Shown here: piece by piece, positions 22,850-34,383 of the stretch
Layout of the letters: each line of letters starts with the position of its first letter
Position numbering within the stretch: the first letter of the stretch is position 1
DNA from: Notospermus geniculatus
Taxonomy: Eukaryota > Nemertea > Pilidiophora > Heteronemertea > Lineidae
Direction: 5' to 3'
DNA length: 64,000 nucleotides
Assembly: GCA_002633025.1 (NCBI GenBank)
Contig: NMRB01000405.1
Span: 210,412-274,411 of the forward strand
Translations under genes and position numbers: made by a program
Notes under the pieces: model-generated
What the model was told of the DNA's origin: nothing
Databases searched by the model: none
Seen by the model: only the letters and a program-made list of their open reading frames with translations

Positions 22850-23214
22850 AACATGTTCATTTGAAAGGGACACTTTGAATTGAAGATTGCGATTTGTGAT
22901 CCGTGGGAAAACTGAAAGAGCTATGATCTTGCAATTTGCAGGTGTAATTCTGTGTTTCAGAGCAATTTCAATGGTACAACAATTTTAATTGTAATGTTAT
23001 TAAAATAACATTTGAAGTAACTTTTTAAGACAAAAGGATTTAAAACTCATGGCATACATAGGAATAATTAGTTGTATAGTTTATACGATATCTGGCATAT
23101 GGATTAGGGTGGCATTCACTTTTATGCTAAAATAAAAGAAACACTCGTTTGAATGGTGGCTTAATCAGCTCAAGAAACATGCCCCTCAAAGTGATATCAG
23201 CCGGGGTACGGTTT

Positions 23215-23490
23215 CTATCTCACCTGATTTCTGTCTACTGTTCCTTTTTCATCGTCATCATTATCGCATTCTTCATGTTCATCGTCAACAGGGCAGTTGG
23301 TTACCGTGTCTCTTGGTTCTTTGGTTGGAAGAAGAAATGACATGGCTTCCAAGTGCTTCAATGTTGCTGACTTGATGCACCACTGCCACACGGAGGATTC
23401 TTTAGTCGGAGGAGTGCCTTTCATTGAGCCGGTCTCAGCCGAGTCCATGTTGTCTGCGCGTTGAACCCCGAGATCAGATACATAGTAGTA
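23215..23490 (-). pseudogene. Harbinger-associated MADF/Myb-like accessory protein exon (remnant)
   Basis: A minus-strand frame ends at a donor-like 'cag|gtgaga' near 23219. It contains WQWCIKSATLKHLEAMSFLL and then EPRDTVTNCPVDDEHEE, the Trp/Leu pattern and acidic tail of MADF/BESS or Myb-like proteins. Such a protein is the usual second product of PIF/Harbinger elements, and a Harbinger transposase fragment lies next to it on the opposite strand (23570-23880). No start identified. Confidence 0.4.
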
Positions 23491-23569
23491 CATATATAAT
23501 GTACCTGTAGGCCTACAATTTTAAATTCTTAAGTTTAATAAAATAAAACATTTCTTAAATTTAAGTGCA

Positions 23570-23880
23570 TCAGGTTGGTTCAGAAGTAATAAGTACTACT
23601 CGTTCGGTGTTCAAGGAATATTTTTCCAGGCATCTTGCTACTGTGGAGAGGTTCGTTTTCATCCATGTGTATGCTTTCCATTCATCAAAATAAGCTATTG
23701 CAGGACATGTTCATGCGACGTGTCAAGTATTGTGAGAAGTTCTTCAACCAATGGTCATGCCACTTCGAACATCCGAAGTTTGGCGAATTCATGGAGAACG
23801 ATTTGGTGATCTCTGGGACTTTCCATTTGCCATTGGTGCTCTCATACAGATAACGGCCTTTTATCGATCATATGCTCATG
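23570..23880 (+). pseudogene. Harbinger (HARBI1-like) transposase fragment
   Basis: The reading at about 23750-23877 gives EVLQPMVMP, then WRIHGERFGDLWDFPFAIGA. This corresponds to the conserved stretch before the first catalytic Asp of PIF/Harbinger DDE nucleases (usually ..FP..IGAlDGkH). The Asp-Gly-Lys part is missing and a stop follows at 23875. At least one stop lies upstream. Inactive remnant, divergent from the accessory exon. Confidence 0.55.
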
Positions 23881-23923
23881 GTGGCCTTCCGTGAGTATGA
23901 AAGGCGGCTGTATAAAAGACATA

Positions 23924-25308
23924 GGCCCGCATTCTAGAAGCTTCCTCAACTCAATAATCCACTTTAAGCGTTTGTATTCTGCCCTGCAGTCAACGGCTGA
24001 TATTCATAAAAGCCAGCAAATGCTTTTCTTCAGGTTTTGTAGTACATTCACGTCACTTTTATAAACAGCAGTCAATAACTAAAGGTAAACTTAGAGTTAA
24101 GTGCGAGCCATCATTGTGAATTTTCATATTGCTTCAATCCAGGCCCCTCTGAGAAAAGCAACAAAGACACCCCCAGTTGACTGTTTTTATAGTCCAATGT
24201 GATCACTGTGCTTTATAGACACGGAAAATGAGGAAAGTCCCAAGGATTACAGCTTAATTACATTACATAATCGTAAACAAAGAAATTCACCAAACACGAA
24301 AAACAGGTACAATTTTCTTGGAGAGGAAGCATGTAAATGACACATTGAAGGTGTGGCAACAATGTCACAAATCCATAGAACCTGGGGTGGCGAGGGTGTC
24401 CTGACATGCTCTTCATGTACACCATACACGCTCAGTACAAAAAGGACAACCAGGGAGTAAAATCCAAATCCAATATGGCCGCCCTGTTTTGGTAAATCTG
24501 GCTGCACGCATGGAATTCACATGCCGAGTACTCTATACCTGTTGAAAATATTGCTGTCAAAATGGGTGGACTAAATAGAAAAAACCTCGAACTTTACGAT
24601 CCACTTGTCGTTTGATCCTCAAATGTACCATTTCGTGGGAAAGTGCACCGATTACTAGTCTTTTGTTTCAACTTATTAGCTAATTAGTGCGTTCCAAGAT
24701 ACATCTCATTCAATTCCTTTTGACTTATAGACCCCGCAGGTGCCTTCATTTCCGTCATATATCTTGTACTTTTATCAAGTGGAACTTTACAATCTGAAAC
24801 TCTAGAAAAGACTGAGCTGAAACCCGAATGCAGAACTACATAACCTGTGTAGACAGGACAAACAAGCAATTAGGAAAGAATAGCGACCAAGCCCCACGGG
24901 TGGCCGCTGGACAATTAAGGAGAAACTAATTTAGCTGAAAGCTTTTCTTTCACCTAAATTAGTTTCTCCTTAATTGTCCAGCGGCCACCCGTGGGGCTTG
25001 GTCGCTATTCTTTCCTTAATTGCTTGTTTGTCCTGTCTACACAGGTTATGTAGTTCTGCATTCGGGTTTCAGCTCAGTCTTTTCTAGAGTTTCAGATTGT
25101 AAAGTTCCACTTGAAAAAGACCCCGGTTGGGGTCGAAAATTCGTGAATTCTGGAGATTGACTTCTTGCTTATTATCATTTTGTGTGTCAATTTTGTGCTT
25201 TTCTGTATCTTGTACTTTTATGGTACATCTTTTATTTACAACGCCTGGCCACGTTTCAAAAATTCAAAACGTTGGCTCGCCCTTAAGGAAGCTTCTAGAA
25301 TACGGCCC
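23924..25308. mobile_element. TIR element GGCCCGCATTCTAGAAGCTTCC
   Basis: Left end GGCCCGCATTCTAGAAGC; right end, inverted, GGCCGTATTCTAGAAGC. About 1.38 kb. The interior holds repeat copy 2 (24120-24370) and the LINE foldback insertion at 24776-25205. No transposase. Confidence 0.55.
24776..25205 (+). mobile_element. LINE 3'-end insertion forming a perfect foldback, 16-bp TSD
   Basis: TATCTTGTACTTTTAT flanks it exactly (24760-24775 and 25206-25221). 24776-24934 and 24954-25113 are near-perfect inverted copies (about 159 bp) separated by 19 nt. The sequence after the right arm (gaccccggttggggtcgaaa..., 25118-25205) and the arm itself match the 3' end of the minus-strand LINE at 35765-37790 (ctagagtttc(g/a)gattgtaaag, then gaccccggtcgaaaat). 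So this is a retrotransposed LINE 3' end whose 5' portion is an inverted copy of the adjacent segment. Confidence 0.8.
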
Positions 25309-25318
25309 AGTGTGTATG

Positions 25319-25377
25319 AGCCTCTGTACTGACTCTTACACGTCATTAAATGACGTGTAAGAGTCAGTACAGGGGCT
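25319..25377. repeat. 59-bp near-perfect palindrome
   Basis: CTGTACTGACTCTTACACG and its inverse around 'tcattaaatga'. It lies 11 bp beyond the right end of the TIR element at 23924-25308. Confidence 0.7.
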
Positions 25378-25745
25378 CATTCACGGCGGTCGCACGATAC
25401 AAATTTTGCATAGGGTGACCTCCGTGAATGTGAACGCCGATCTGAAAGGAGCAATGCGGCCTGCCACACCACGTGACGGACATGAAGAAGGCGGGAAATG
25501 CGATAGTTCATGAGCAGATGAAGAAATGAACGTTATGTCGTCACACAAATAAGTGATGGCTGAAATCATGAAAAATGCTACCTCTGTTTCCAAACAATGT
25601 CAGCAAAAATATTCGTTCATCATTTTTTCGGGTGGTCTGGGGATATAAGTAATAATCAGTTTCACTATACGACATTAACATTAACACGACTTACGCATAC
25701 CAGTCCATTAACTGTAACCTACATTTTACACTGATATTACATGTA

Positions 25746-25985
25746 AAGAATATAAATGGAAATAGGGTTTCTAAGGTGAAAGACATTGCTTCCTACCAGA
25801 TTCGAACCCACGGACCCTCGCATGAGGCATCAATCGCCAACACTAAGGGGCAGCACGCCTTAACCACCAAGCCAAACCCCCATCTTCAAAAAAGATGGTT
25901 CAATGGCCTGTGTTAAACGAGGCATCCATCAGTACCCTGCGAGTAGTCCAAACAATATCCGAACCCAAACAGTTTTATGTTATAC
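25746..25985 (-). repeat. SINE copy 2, 13-bp TSD
   Basis: 240 bp with GATATTACATGTA at both sides (25733-25745 and 25986-25998). Same minus-strand A- and B-box-like sequences as copy 1. Ends 61 bp before the 3' end of the minus-strand GPCR gene. Confidence 0.85.
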
Positions 25986-26048
25986 GATATTACATGTACA
26001 GGCAATTATAACATCACTCCATCAGTAACATTTTCATCACGGCATGTT

Positions 26049-27032
26049 TCACATTTTTGTCCATTTACAGGCAATCATCATCTTGAAATCTTGTCTAAAC
26101 CGTCTGCAGCCAACGAAGTAAATAGCAAAGTTAACACAGTTATATATTTTGTAGAATAACATCGAGACCATTTGTGACATTCCATATAGCCTTCTTTGTT
26201 CTTTGGTTAATTTTCTTGAGAAGAAGGCAAAATCCCAAACCGTGACGTGGATAAGATATGGGATTGAACATACAAGAAAAGAAACGGTTGCCAGAACCAC
26301 AAGTAGGACAACGGTCTTGTCGTCTCTGTCAGTCGTCTTCTCGCTACGAGTCATTTTGTTACGGGCACCTTTCTTCCTTCTGATGACGATCGTGATACAT
26401 AGGTTGAAAAAAATAATCAGGGTGATGGGAATTATAGACATGAGTGTGACATGGCCGATCTCGTACCCCAAGGCGACTAAAGGAGGCACATCAAATTTGC
26501 ATGCAAACTGTCCAAGACTGACTTTCGTCAATATTCTTTGGTAAAATATATGTGGCGATGCCCAGGCAATAAAGATGACAACAGCGATAGCCTGAAAGCG
26601 CTTCACCGAGGTCCTGGTGCAGATAGTTGTTGCCCTCAGTGGAAACACCACAGCTATGAAACGTGAAAATGTCATGAAAACAACCGTCCAGCTCGATAGG
26701 TTACTTGAGCTGTACCCAAAAACCATGTGCACGACACAGAATGCGTCCCCCATCTTTGTTACTTCATCTGGGTGTTCCAACATTATGTGAGCCAGCGTGT
26801 GGGCAATGATAATTGATATCCCCCAAAAGGCAAGAAAACGTAGATAAAGGCAGCTGGGACTGTTCCGGTAATGACGGTGCGACAAAACGCATATGATGAG
26901 AACGTTGCTCGCAAAACCAACCGATATAAAAATTGGCGGCAGGATGACAGCTAATATCTTGTCCGTGAGGGACATTGTGTGCTGTATGAAGGTGATCGTT
27001 ACAACTGTTTTGTCTTCATCATTTGACGCCAT
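26049..27032 (-). CDS. orphan class A GPCR with SRF in place of DRY
   Basis: 327 residues from the ATG at 27032. TM1 carries the N of GN in GFASNVLIICVL. TM3 ends FMTFSRFIAVVFP (Ser-Arg-Phe where DRY is usual). TM6 contains FLVCSIPYLIH (a CxxP-like variant of CWxP). TM7 reads NCVNFAIYFV in place of NPxxY. Cys residues at DAFCVVH and FACKFD can form the TM3-ECL2 disulfide. The third loop is basic (RRKKGARNKMTRSEKTTDRD). Intronless. N-terminus has no evident signal peptide. The degenerate DRY and NPxxY suggest a divergent lineage-specific receptor. Ligand unknown. Confidence 0.9.
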   Translation of the reverse strand: MASNDEDKTVVTITFIQHTMSLTDKILAVILPPIFISVGFASNVLIICVLSHRHYRNSPSCLYLRFLAFWGISIIIAHTLAHIMLEHPDEVTKMGDAFCVVHMVFGYSSSNLSSWTVVFMTFSRFIAVVFPLRATTICTRTSVKRFQAIAVVIFIAWASPHIFYQRILTKVSLGQFACKFDVPPLVALGYEIGHVTLMSIIPITLIIFFNLCITIVIRRKKGARNKMTRSEKTTDRDDKTVVLLVVLATVSFLVCSIPYLIHVTVWDFAFFSRKLTKEQRRLYGMSQMVSMLFYKIYNCVNFAIYFVGCRRFRQDFKMMIACKWTKM

Positions 27033-27150
27033 ATTGCTTCCTTGTTCCCTTAATTTCCTGTATTCTTTGAGTTCATCAAGCAATCGGAGCGAAAGGTAAC
27101 TGCAAAATGAAATGGTCCATGGACCTTGTGCTCAACTGTAAGCGAATGTA

Positions 27151-28110
27151 CACTCATGGACAAAAGTAAATGGACAACAGTTTTTCTTGAATATCTCCAA
27201 ACCAATGGAGTAGAGAAAGTTGGTCCTAACATATATAGTAGCAAATTTTCCTGGCTATCTAATGGTATCAGGGTTGAAAAATTTCGCTGAAAGCCGCATT
27301 TGACAGAAGGAATTTTGTAAAGGTATGTTTTTGGCTACTTTTTTATTTGCATGATTTCATTTAAAATTTTTATATCACTGTGTTCTACTGATCGAGGCCT
27401 TTCATAAAATATCCGAAAATTTCTACTATTATGTGTAGAAATGTGATTTTGGGGCACTTTTAAATTATGTTGCCCATACTTGCAACACCTTTGACAGAGT
27501 CCCTTGAACCCAATTGGCCATGCTGGTAGATATTAATCAATGGCCGTTGAATAGTTTACGGGATTGACAGGGTGTCAACAGGTTGTGAATTGGTCAATTA
27601 CCGTGGATCCAATGAACTGACGCAGCCTGTTATGGAAATTGACCCTGCATGACAAACACCACCTTCATCCAAGACTGGGTTTTCTTTACTCATTGTGAAC
27701 GAGAAATGACAACACTTAACTTTCATTCACCACCACAACTTAATAGTGCAGATACCTGTGTCAAAGTGTTGCACACGTGAGCAACTATATTTTGATAAAA
27801 GTGCCACAAAAATCACATTTCTACACAGAATAATTGAAATTATAGGATATATTATGAAAGGGCTCGATCAGTAGAACACAGTGATATAAAAATTTTAAAT
27901 GAAATCATGCAAATAAAAAGGTAACAAAAAACATGCCTTCACAAAATCCCTTCTGTCAAATGCCGCTTTCAGCGGAATTTTTCAACCCTGATACCATTAG
28001 ATAGCCATGAAAATTTGCTACTATATATGTTAGGACCAACTTTCTCTACCCAATTGGTTTGGAGATATTCTGAAGAAAAACTGCTGTCCATTTACTATTG
28101 GCCATGAGTG
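27151..28110. mobile_element. Tc1/mariner-type foldback, 960 bp, TA target
   Basis: CACTCATGGACAAAAGTAAA at the left is mirrored at the right, with TA on both sides (27149-27150 and 28111-28112). Arms are about 325 bp with few mismatches, around about 310 bp of unrelated middle sequence. No transposase. Confidence 0.8.
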
Positions 28111-28329
28111 TACCAGAAGAACATATGATAATGTTAAATTGAAATGTTCCAGGCAAGCCGTTCCAGGGTAACATGCTGAAGTGTGTTTTTGTTCAGACTG
28201 CAGAAACTGCTGTCGCCGTCCTTTTAGCAGTAGCTGGAAGAGAAAGTGACGACATGGCAAGTTGGTTTGTCTAAAGACTCAAAAAGACACCATCGTGTCA
28301 GATTCGTTTAACAGTCATGTTTTCCTTAA

Positions 28330-29293
28330 GACTCTAGACTATAGCGAAGTCACAGGGACATGAGGCATGCATTGCAGGGGTCGTGGGTGTTTCCGAGGTC
28401 CAAATAGCACCCCCCACGGACAATGNCCCCCCCCCCCCCCCCCAGTAATACACTAAAGAAATATATATATATATATATATAATGATCTAACCCTAACTCT
28501 CAGGCAGATTGGTGTTTTTAACTTCAAATCACGCTCATTGAATAATCGAACACATATGAACGGGAAACGCACCTATTTCGCAGAAATAACTCATCTTTCA
28601 GAAAAACACAACAATTTCACCATAAAAGACCCTAAAGGGCCGAAAATGCCCTTGTTTCCTCGCCAGACATGACCCCCAATTCACATCTTTGAAAAATCAC
28701 TGACAGAACAAAAAGTGAAACTTACAGATCGCCGCAACCATTCAGCCGATCGCAACATTCTCTATGGCAATGGATAGCTAGGAACATGCACTAAACAACT
28801 AACCCGATGCCAAAACGGTTAAATCCAAATATAAACATATTATCCCAGTAATTTGTCCAATTTTCTCACAATATGGTCAAGATATTTTCGCAAGAACCGC
28901 CATACTGACGGCGACGCGGGACTGAATATTCCCCTCCTCGCTGATTGGGCGAAATATATATTCCTTTTAAATTGGACTTTATAGGATTTTATTCGACCAA
29001 TCAGCAACGAGGGGTGTATTCATTGCGACTTCAGCAAGGCGGTTCTTACGAAAATCTTGCAGATCTTGTACGGAAATTGGACAAATTACTTGGATAACAT
29101 GTTTATATTTGGATTAATCTTTTTGACACCGGGTTCGTCATTTCGTGCATATTCCTATCCACTGGCATATAGAATGTCCCGATCGGCTGATCAGGGCATC
29201 GTCCGTGGGTGGTATTTGAACCTCAGAAACATCCACCACCCTGCAATGCATGCCTCATATCTCTGTGCGAGCGAAATAGCTCTATCGATGATC
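28330..29293. mobile_element. large foldback element
   Basis: 'gaggcatgcattgcagggg..cgtgggtgtttc' near 28359 is mirrored at 29225-29260, and 'ggacaaattacttggataac' near 29080 is mirrored at 28843-28862. The centre is near 28975 ('cctcgctgattgg' against 'ccaatcagcaacgagg'). It contains an N within a C-run at 28427 and an (AT)n stretch. No coding capacity. Ends and TSD not resolved. Confidence 0.65.
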
Positions 29294-29783
29294 AGCTCGT
29301 GACGAAATGCATAGCCGTGCCGTCCGTAGTAGGCAGCTGCAATCTTGGCGTCCGTTGCATAATTCGAGCATCATTCACGAAATCGAGCAGAATGTTGCGA
29401 TACACACCACAAAAAGGGAATATCACCAGACAAAGAGATATCAGTCCTCTCCTCGTGCTTTTTTGGTTACGCTGTTAATCCCAAAATGGCATATTTGAGC
29501 AGACTGTTCGATCGATCAAGACTGACATCTGAAATAAAACGCTCTACGTATAGATGTAGGTGGGGACGTGTAATTTAAACCCATGCTTAGATTTGTAGGC
29601 TTATTAAATTTCTCGCCACATACTTCCTTTATTCATGTTTCAATAAAGATATGGAATTAAAAACATTTTTAGATGAAGACAAGCCTGCTTGCGGCATGGG
29701 TCACGAAGTGAATTGAAGATGTATGGTCGAAGATATTGAAGGAAATAGTTGTTCTTCGCAGTGAAAAAGGAAATACAAGTACA

Positions 29784-30345
29784 TGTACAGGCATTGACAG
29801 AAGTTTATCTACACTTGATATCTTGAATATTACAAATACATGTACTACCAAACCAATTTTGACACGGTTTGTTGCGTATGAAAGGAGAACCCCTTGGTCA
29901 TATTTCTGCATCAAAACTTTCGAAATATCGAAATTATGCAATAGTTTACCAGAAAAAACTTGAAAACCAACATCTTTTATTTTGTAATTATATTTTCATT
30001 TTGATAGTAGTTCTGACAGAATGGAAGTTTCCGAGGATTTTCGTCCTAGTTTCATCAAAATCTGTCGAGTGGCTGCTGAGGTATTTGAGATTATCAGAAT
30101 TTTGATAATTGAGATTTCCGCGTTTTTCAAGAAATTTTCATACCATTAGATAAAGCTAACATCAGATAATAGGTTTACCTTATTTTGAAACTTCTGCCCT
30201 GTTAACTGGGCAGAAATATTGTAATATCAAAATGTTGATATTTTGAAAAATATGCGTAAATTCTAACCAGTCACCCAAAATCACCCAAAATTTCATACTT
30301 TTATGATTTGAGGTCAGCTCTGACATCAGAATTTTGTAAAAAGTC
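29784..30345. mobile_element. Tc1/mariner foldback family member, truncated
   Basis: Starts with TACAGGCATTGACAGAAG like 35549 and, inverted, 60163. Internal blocks match 59325-59700 inverted. The right end is missing and is followed by C-rich repeat (30355-30490). Confidence 0.6.
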
Positions 30346-31200
30346 GTGATTCAACAGGGCGAGGGGGCAGTTGCCCCCCCCCTGAGCCAACCAAAAGACG
30401 TGATTTTCATGCGGATTTTGGGCAAAAAACGGCAAAAAGAGAGATCTTCTGCCCCCCCCCCTTGAGAGGCTCCTGCCCCCCCCGACCAAAAAGTTAAATA
30501 CGGCCCTGTTCAAACCTATGTGACAAAGCAGCCTGCTCATGGAGTTTTTTTCGGTTTTAATTTTTAATTTTTTTCTCCTTACTTTTCTGTTATTTTTTTT
30601 TCATCGTGCTTTATTTGGCAAGTAAAAGTATACATAGGCCTATCATGGCAAGGCACGCGTGTGCGAAGCGCCTAGCGGCAATCAGGGTGTAAAAAGGGCA
30701 TTCACATAGGTGTTAATATGCATGCGCAATCTAGTTCGTAACGTACATAGCCTGCACACCACAAGTGTAACCCCATAAAAAAGGACACTTGGTGACTTTT
30801 TAATTGTCCCAAACTTATCCGGCCTACCACTGACAACAGAATATTCAACAGAATATTCAGCACAACATGAAATCGACCCATCAACCCCCCCCCCCCNCAA
30901 CCCCCCCCCCCCCACAAAAAACCCACACCAATCCCCCATAGCACTGCCCCACGGTATAATACGCTTGTACACTTACTTGTACTAGGCTACACATGGTTCA
31001 TTCCAGGCGCGTGGGGTAGGCCTGAAGCATTAACCATTCAAACATGTCATATCTTTTCGAGACTTGGGAAGAATTCAGACTCACTTCGGTCTAAAACCAG
31101 CTTGTCAGGGACAGAATAAAAACGAAGACGATATGTACTGCATGTATAAAATTTGGCAACTGATTTATTGGCTCTGAAGGCTAAAGTAGTTAAACGTAGT
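30346..31200. repeat. C-rich and low-complexity intergenic sequence
   Basis: Homopolymer C runs ('gttgcccccccc', 'gccccccccgacc'), one containing N at 30897. Similar 'ttgccccccc' blocks are separated by about 70 bp. No gene seen. Confidence 0.5.
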
Positions 31201-31204
31201 TAAA

Positions 31205-33572
31205 AGTTGTTGTGGCCTTGGCACTAATAGGAGTTCATCAATACCAGTTTTGAAAGACAGCAATGGAGAGCAGATATCTAACGATGTTGTAAAAGCCCGT
31301 CTGTTAAATGATTACTTCGTTTCCATCCAATCGGTTGATGATACAAACTCCGTACTTCCCGATGTATCCCAACTTGACTTGGGTCACCTTGCTATTCATG
31401 AGTTTATTATTTCTGAACAAGAGGTTTTTGATCAGTTACAAAATTTAGATACATCCAAAGCATTTGGACCCGATAGTATAAGCCCTTTCGTACTTAAAAG
31501 TTGCAGGGCAGCTCTTGCACCTGTACTTGCTAGGTTATTTAATCAGTCTCTTAGTGAGAAGAAATTTCCTTCCATATACATGAGTTTATTATTTCTGAAC
31601 AAGAGGTTTTTGATCAGTTACAAAATTTAGATACATCCAAAGCATTTGGACCCGATAGTATAAGCCCCTTTGTACTTAAAAGTTGCAGGGCAGCTCTTGC
31701 ACCTGTACTTGCTAGGTTATTTAATCAGTCTCTTAGTGAGAAGAAATTTCCTTCCATATGGCAACAGGCCAATGTGCTTCCAATATACAAAGGTACATGT
31801 AAGGGCGAACCCGAGATTGTTTCCAACTATAGACCCGTGTCTTTGACCTTGCAATTTCCAAAATTTTTGAAAAAATCATATTTAAGAATCTTTATAATCA
31901 TCTGATTGAAAATGATCTCCTGTTTAAGTTTCAGTGCGGTTTTCACCTGGTCATTCTACCATTACCCAACTTGTTGAAATGTGTCATAATCTCTATCAAG
32001 GACTCGACAATAACAAAGAGGCGTCAATAGTTTTTTTGGATGTTAGTAAGGCGTTCGACCGGGTTTGGTATTTGGGCCTTTTGCATAAACTTTACCTTAA
32101 TGGTGTCCAAGGGGACTTACTGAAGTGGTTTGAATCGTATTTGAATGGTAGGAAACAAAGGGTCATTTTGAATGGTCAGCAGTCTGAATATTTAGAGACA
32201 AAAGCAGGAGTCACAGGGGTCGGTTCTTGGACCCCTTTTATTTCTCGTATTTATCAATGATATACATACTAATTTGGTTTCTATTGTACGTATCTATGCT
32301 GACGATACATGCCTATTTACGATCAGTGCGGACCTTCTGGAGCGGACCTGCAAATCGACGTCAATTCAGTAGCTGAATGGGCTGATAAATGGCTCACTAT
32401 ATTTAATGCCGCCAAAACTGAAAACTTGGTTGTCTCTAAAAGAATGGCTCCAACTCGTTTACCAATCATTTTTAAGAACATACAGATTCCTTTTGTCGAA
32501 GAGCAAGTCAGCAGTCTGAATATTTAGAGACAAAAGCAGGAGTCCCACAGGGGTCGGTTCTTGGACCCCTTTTATTTCTCGTATTTATCAATGATATACA
32601 TACTAATTTGGTTTCTAATGTACGTATCTATGCTGACGATACATGCCTATTTACGATCAGTGCGGACCTTATGAATTCTGGAACGGACCTGCAAATCGAC
32701 GTCAATTCAGTAGCTGAATGGGCTGATAAATGGCTCACTATATTTAATGCCGCTAAAACTGAAAACTTGGTTGTCTCTAAAAGAATGCCTCCAACTCGTT
32801 TACCAATCATTTTTAAGAACATACAGATTCCTTTTGTCGAAGAGCATAAACATCTTGGCCTTCTTTTTTCTCATGATTTGTCTTGGAACAGGCACATTGA
32901 GTGCATGATGCAGACGGTTGCTACTCGCCTTAATATTTTAATGAAATATAAGTATCGTTTCTCTCGAAAAACACTGGAAATTCTCTACTTTAGTTTTATC
33001 AGATCCATTTTTGACTACGCTGATATTATATATGATGACTGCCCAGGTTATTTGAAAGATGAGATGGAGAGATTACAGAAAAGAGCTGCTCGTACAGTTA
33101 CTGGATTGACGAAGAGTTGCAGGTCTGAAATGTTATATCAAGAAACAGGTTGGGTATCTTTGAGTGAAAGACGACGTCGTCACAAACTTACTCTCTTTTA
33201 TAAAATTAAATATGGCTTGGCCCCCTCATACCTTACAGATATTTTCCCCACAATCGTTGGAGATAGAAATCCTTACAATGTTCGAAATAGGGAAGATCTG
33301 TCTATTTTTAGGTGCCGAACTGATTATTTCTCTCGATCTTTCTTTCCGTCTACAACACTCTTATGGAATGATCTCGATGACTCGATTAAAAGCAGTACCA
33401 CACTTCAACAATTTAAGGTTAAACTTTCGTTAAATGATGTTAAGCCACCTCTGTGGTATTTTTTTGGAAATAGGAAAGAACAAATCATACATTGTCAGTT
33501 AAGAAACAACTGTAGTACCCTAAATGGAGATATGTACGTCAATCATATAAGTGACACTTCTTTGTGTTCAAC
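31205..33572 (+). pseudogene. non-LTR retrotransposon (LINE) reverse transcriptase, 5'-truncated and rearranged
   Basis: Reverse transcriptase blocks in order: FGPDSISPFVLKSC, YRPVSL, ASIVFLDVSKAFDRVW, IYADDTCLF (catalytic YADD), HLGLLFSHDLSWNRHI (thumb) and an RRHKLTLFYKIKYGLAP tail. This is the Jockey/CR1/L2-like type used by LINEs to reverse-transcribe their own RNA at the target. Two internal tandem duplications disrupt it: 31393-31575 is repeated at 31577-31758, and 32170-32500 at 32510-32830. There is also a frameshift near 31850-31930. From 32608 to the N gap the frame is open. The 5' endonuclease part is absent and the 3' end is lost in the gap. Confidence 0.85.
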
Positions 33573-34383
33573 NNNNNNNNNNNNNNNNNNNNNNNNNNNN
33601 NNNNNNNNNNNNNNNNNNNNNNNNNNNNNNNNNNNNNNNNNNNNNNNNNNNNNNNNNNNNNNNNNNNNNNNNNNNNNNNNNNNNNNNNNNNNNNNNNNNN
33701 NNNNNNNNNNNNNNNNNNNNNNNNNNNNNNNNNNNNNNNNNNNNNNNNNNNNNNNNNNNNNNNNNNNNNNNNNNNNNNNNNNNNNNNNNNNNNNNNNNNN
33801 NNNNNNNNNNNNNNNNNNNNNNNNNNNNNNNNNNNNNNNNNNNNNNNNNNNNNNNNNNNNNNNNNNNNNNNNNNNNNNNNNNNNNNNNNNNNNNNNNNNN
33901 NNNNNNNNNNNNNNNNNNNNNNNNNNNNNNNNNNNNNNNNNNNNNNNNNNNNNNNNNNNNNNNNNNNNNNNNNNNNNNNNNNNNNNNNNNNNNNNNNNNN
34001 NNNNNNNNNNNNNNNNNNNNNNNNNNNNNNNNNNNNNNNNNNNNNNNNNNNNNNNNNNNNNNNNNNNNNNNNNNNNNNNNNNNNNNNNNNNNNNNNNNNN
34101 NNNNNNNNNNNNNNNNNNNNNNNNNNNNNNNNNNNNNNNNNNNNNNNNNNNNNNNNNNNNNNNNNNNNNNNNNNNNNNNNNNNNNNNNNNNNNNNNNNNN
34201 NNNNNNNNNNNNNNNNNNNNNNNNNNNNNNNNNNNNNNNNNNNNNNNNNNNNNNNNNNNNNNNNNNNNNNNNNNNNNNNNNNNNNNNNNNNNNNNNNNNN
34301 NNNNNNNNNNNNNNNNNNNNNNNNNNNNNNNNNNNNNNNNNNNNNNNNNNNNNNNNNNNNNNNNNNNNNNNNNNNNNNNNNNN
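33573..34383. other. assembly gap
   Basis: 811 Ns. Reading frames through it are meaningless. Confidence 1.

Noticed and set aside
23635-23853. A 72-codon gene starting at 23635
   Set aside because: The recognisable Harbinger transposase residues are in another frame of the same stretch. This frame is a shadow.
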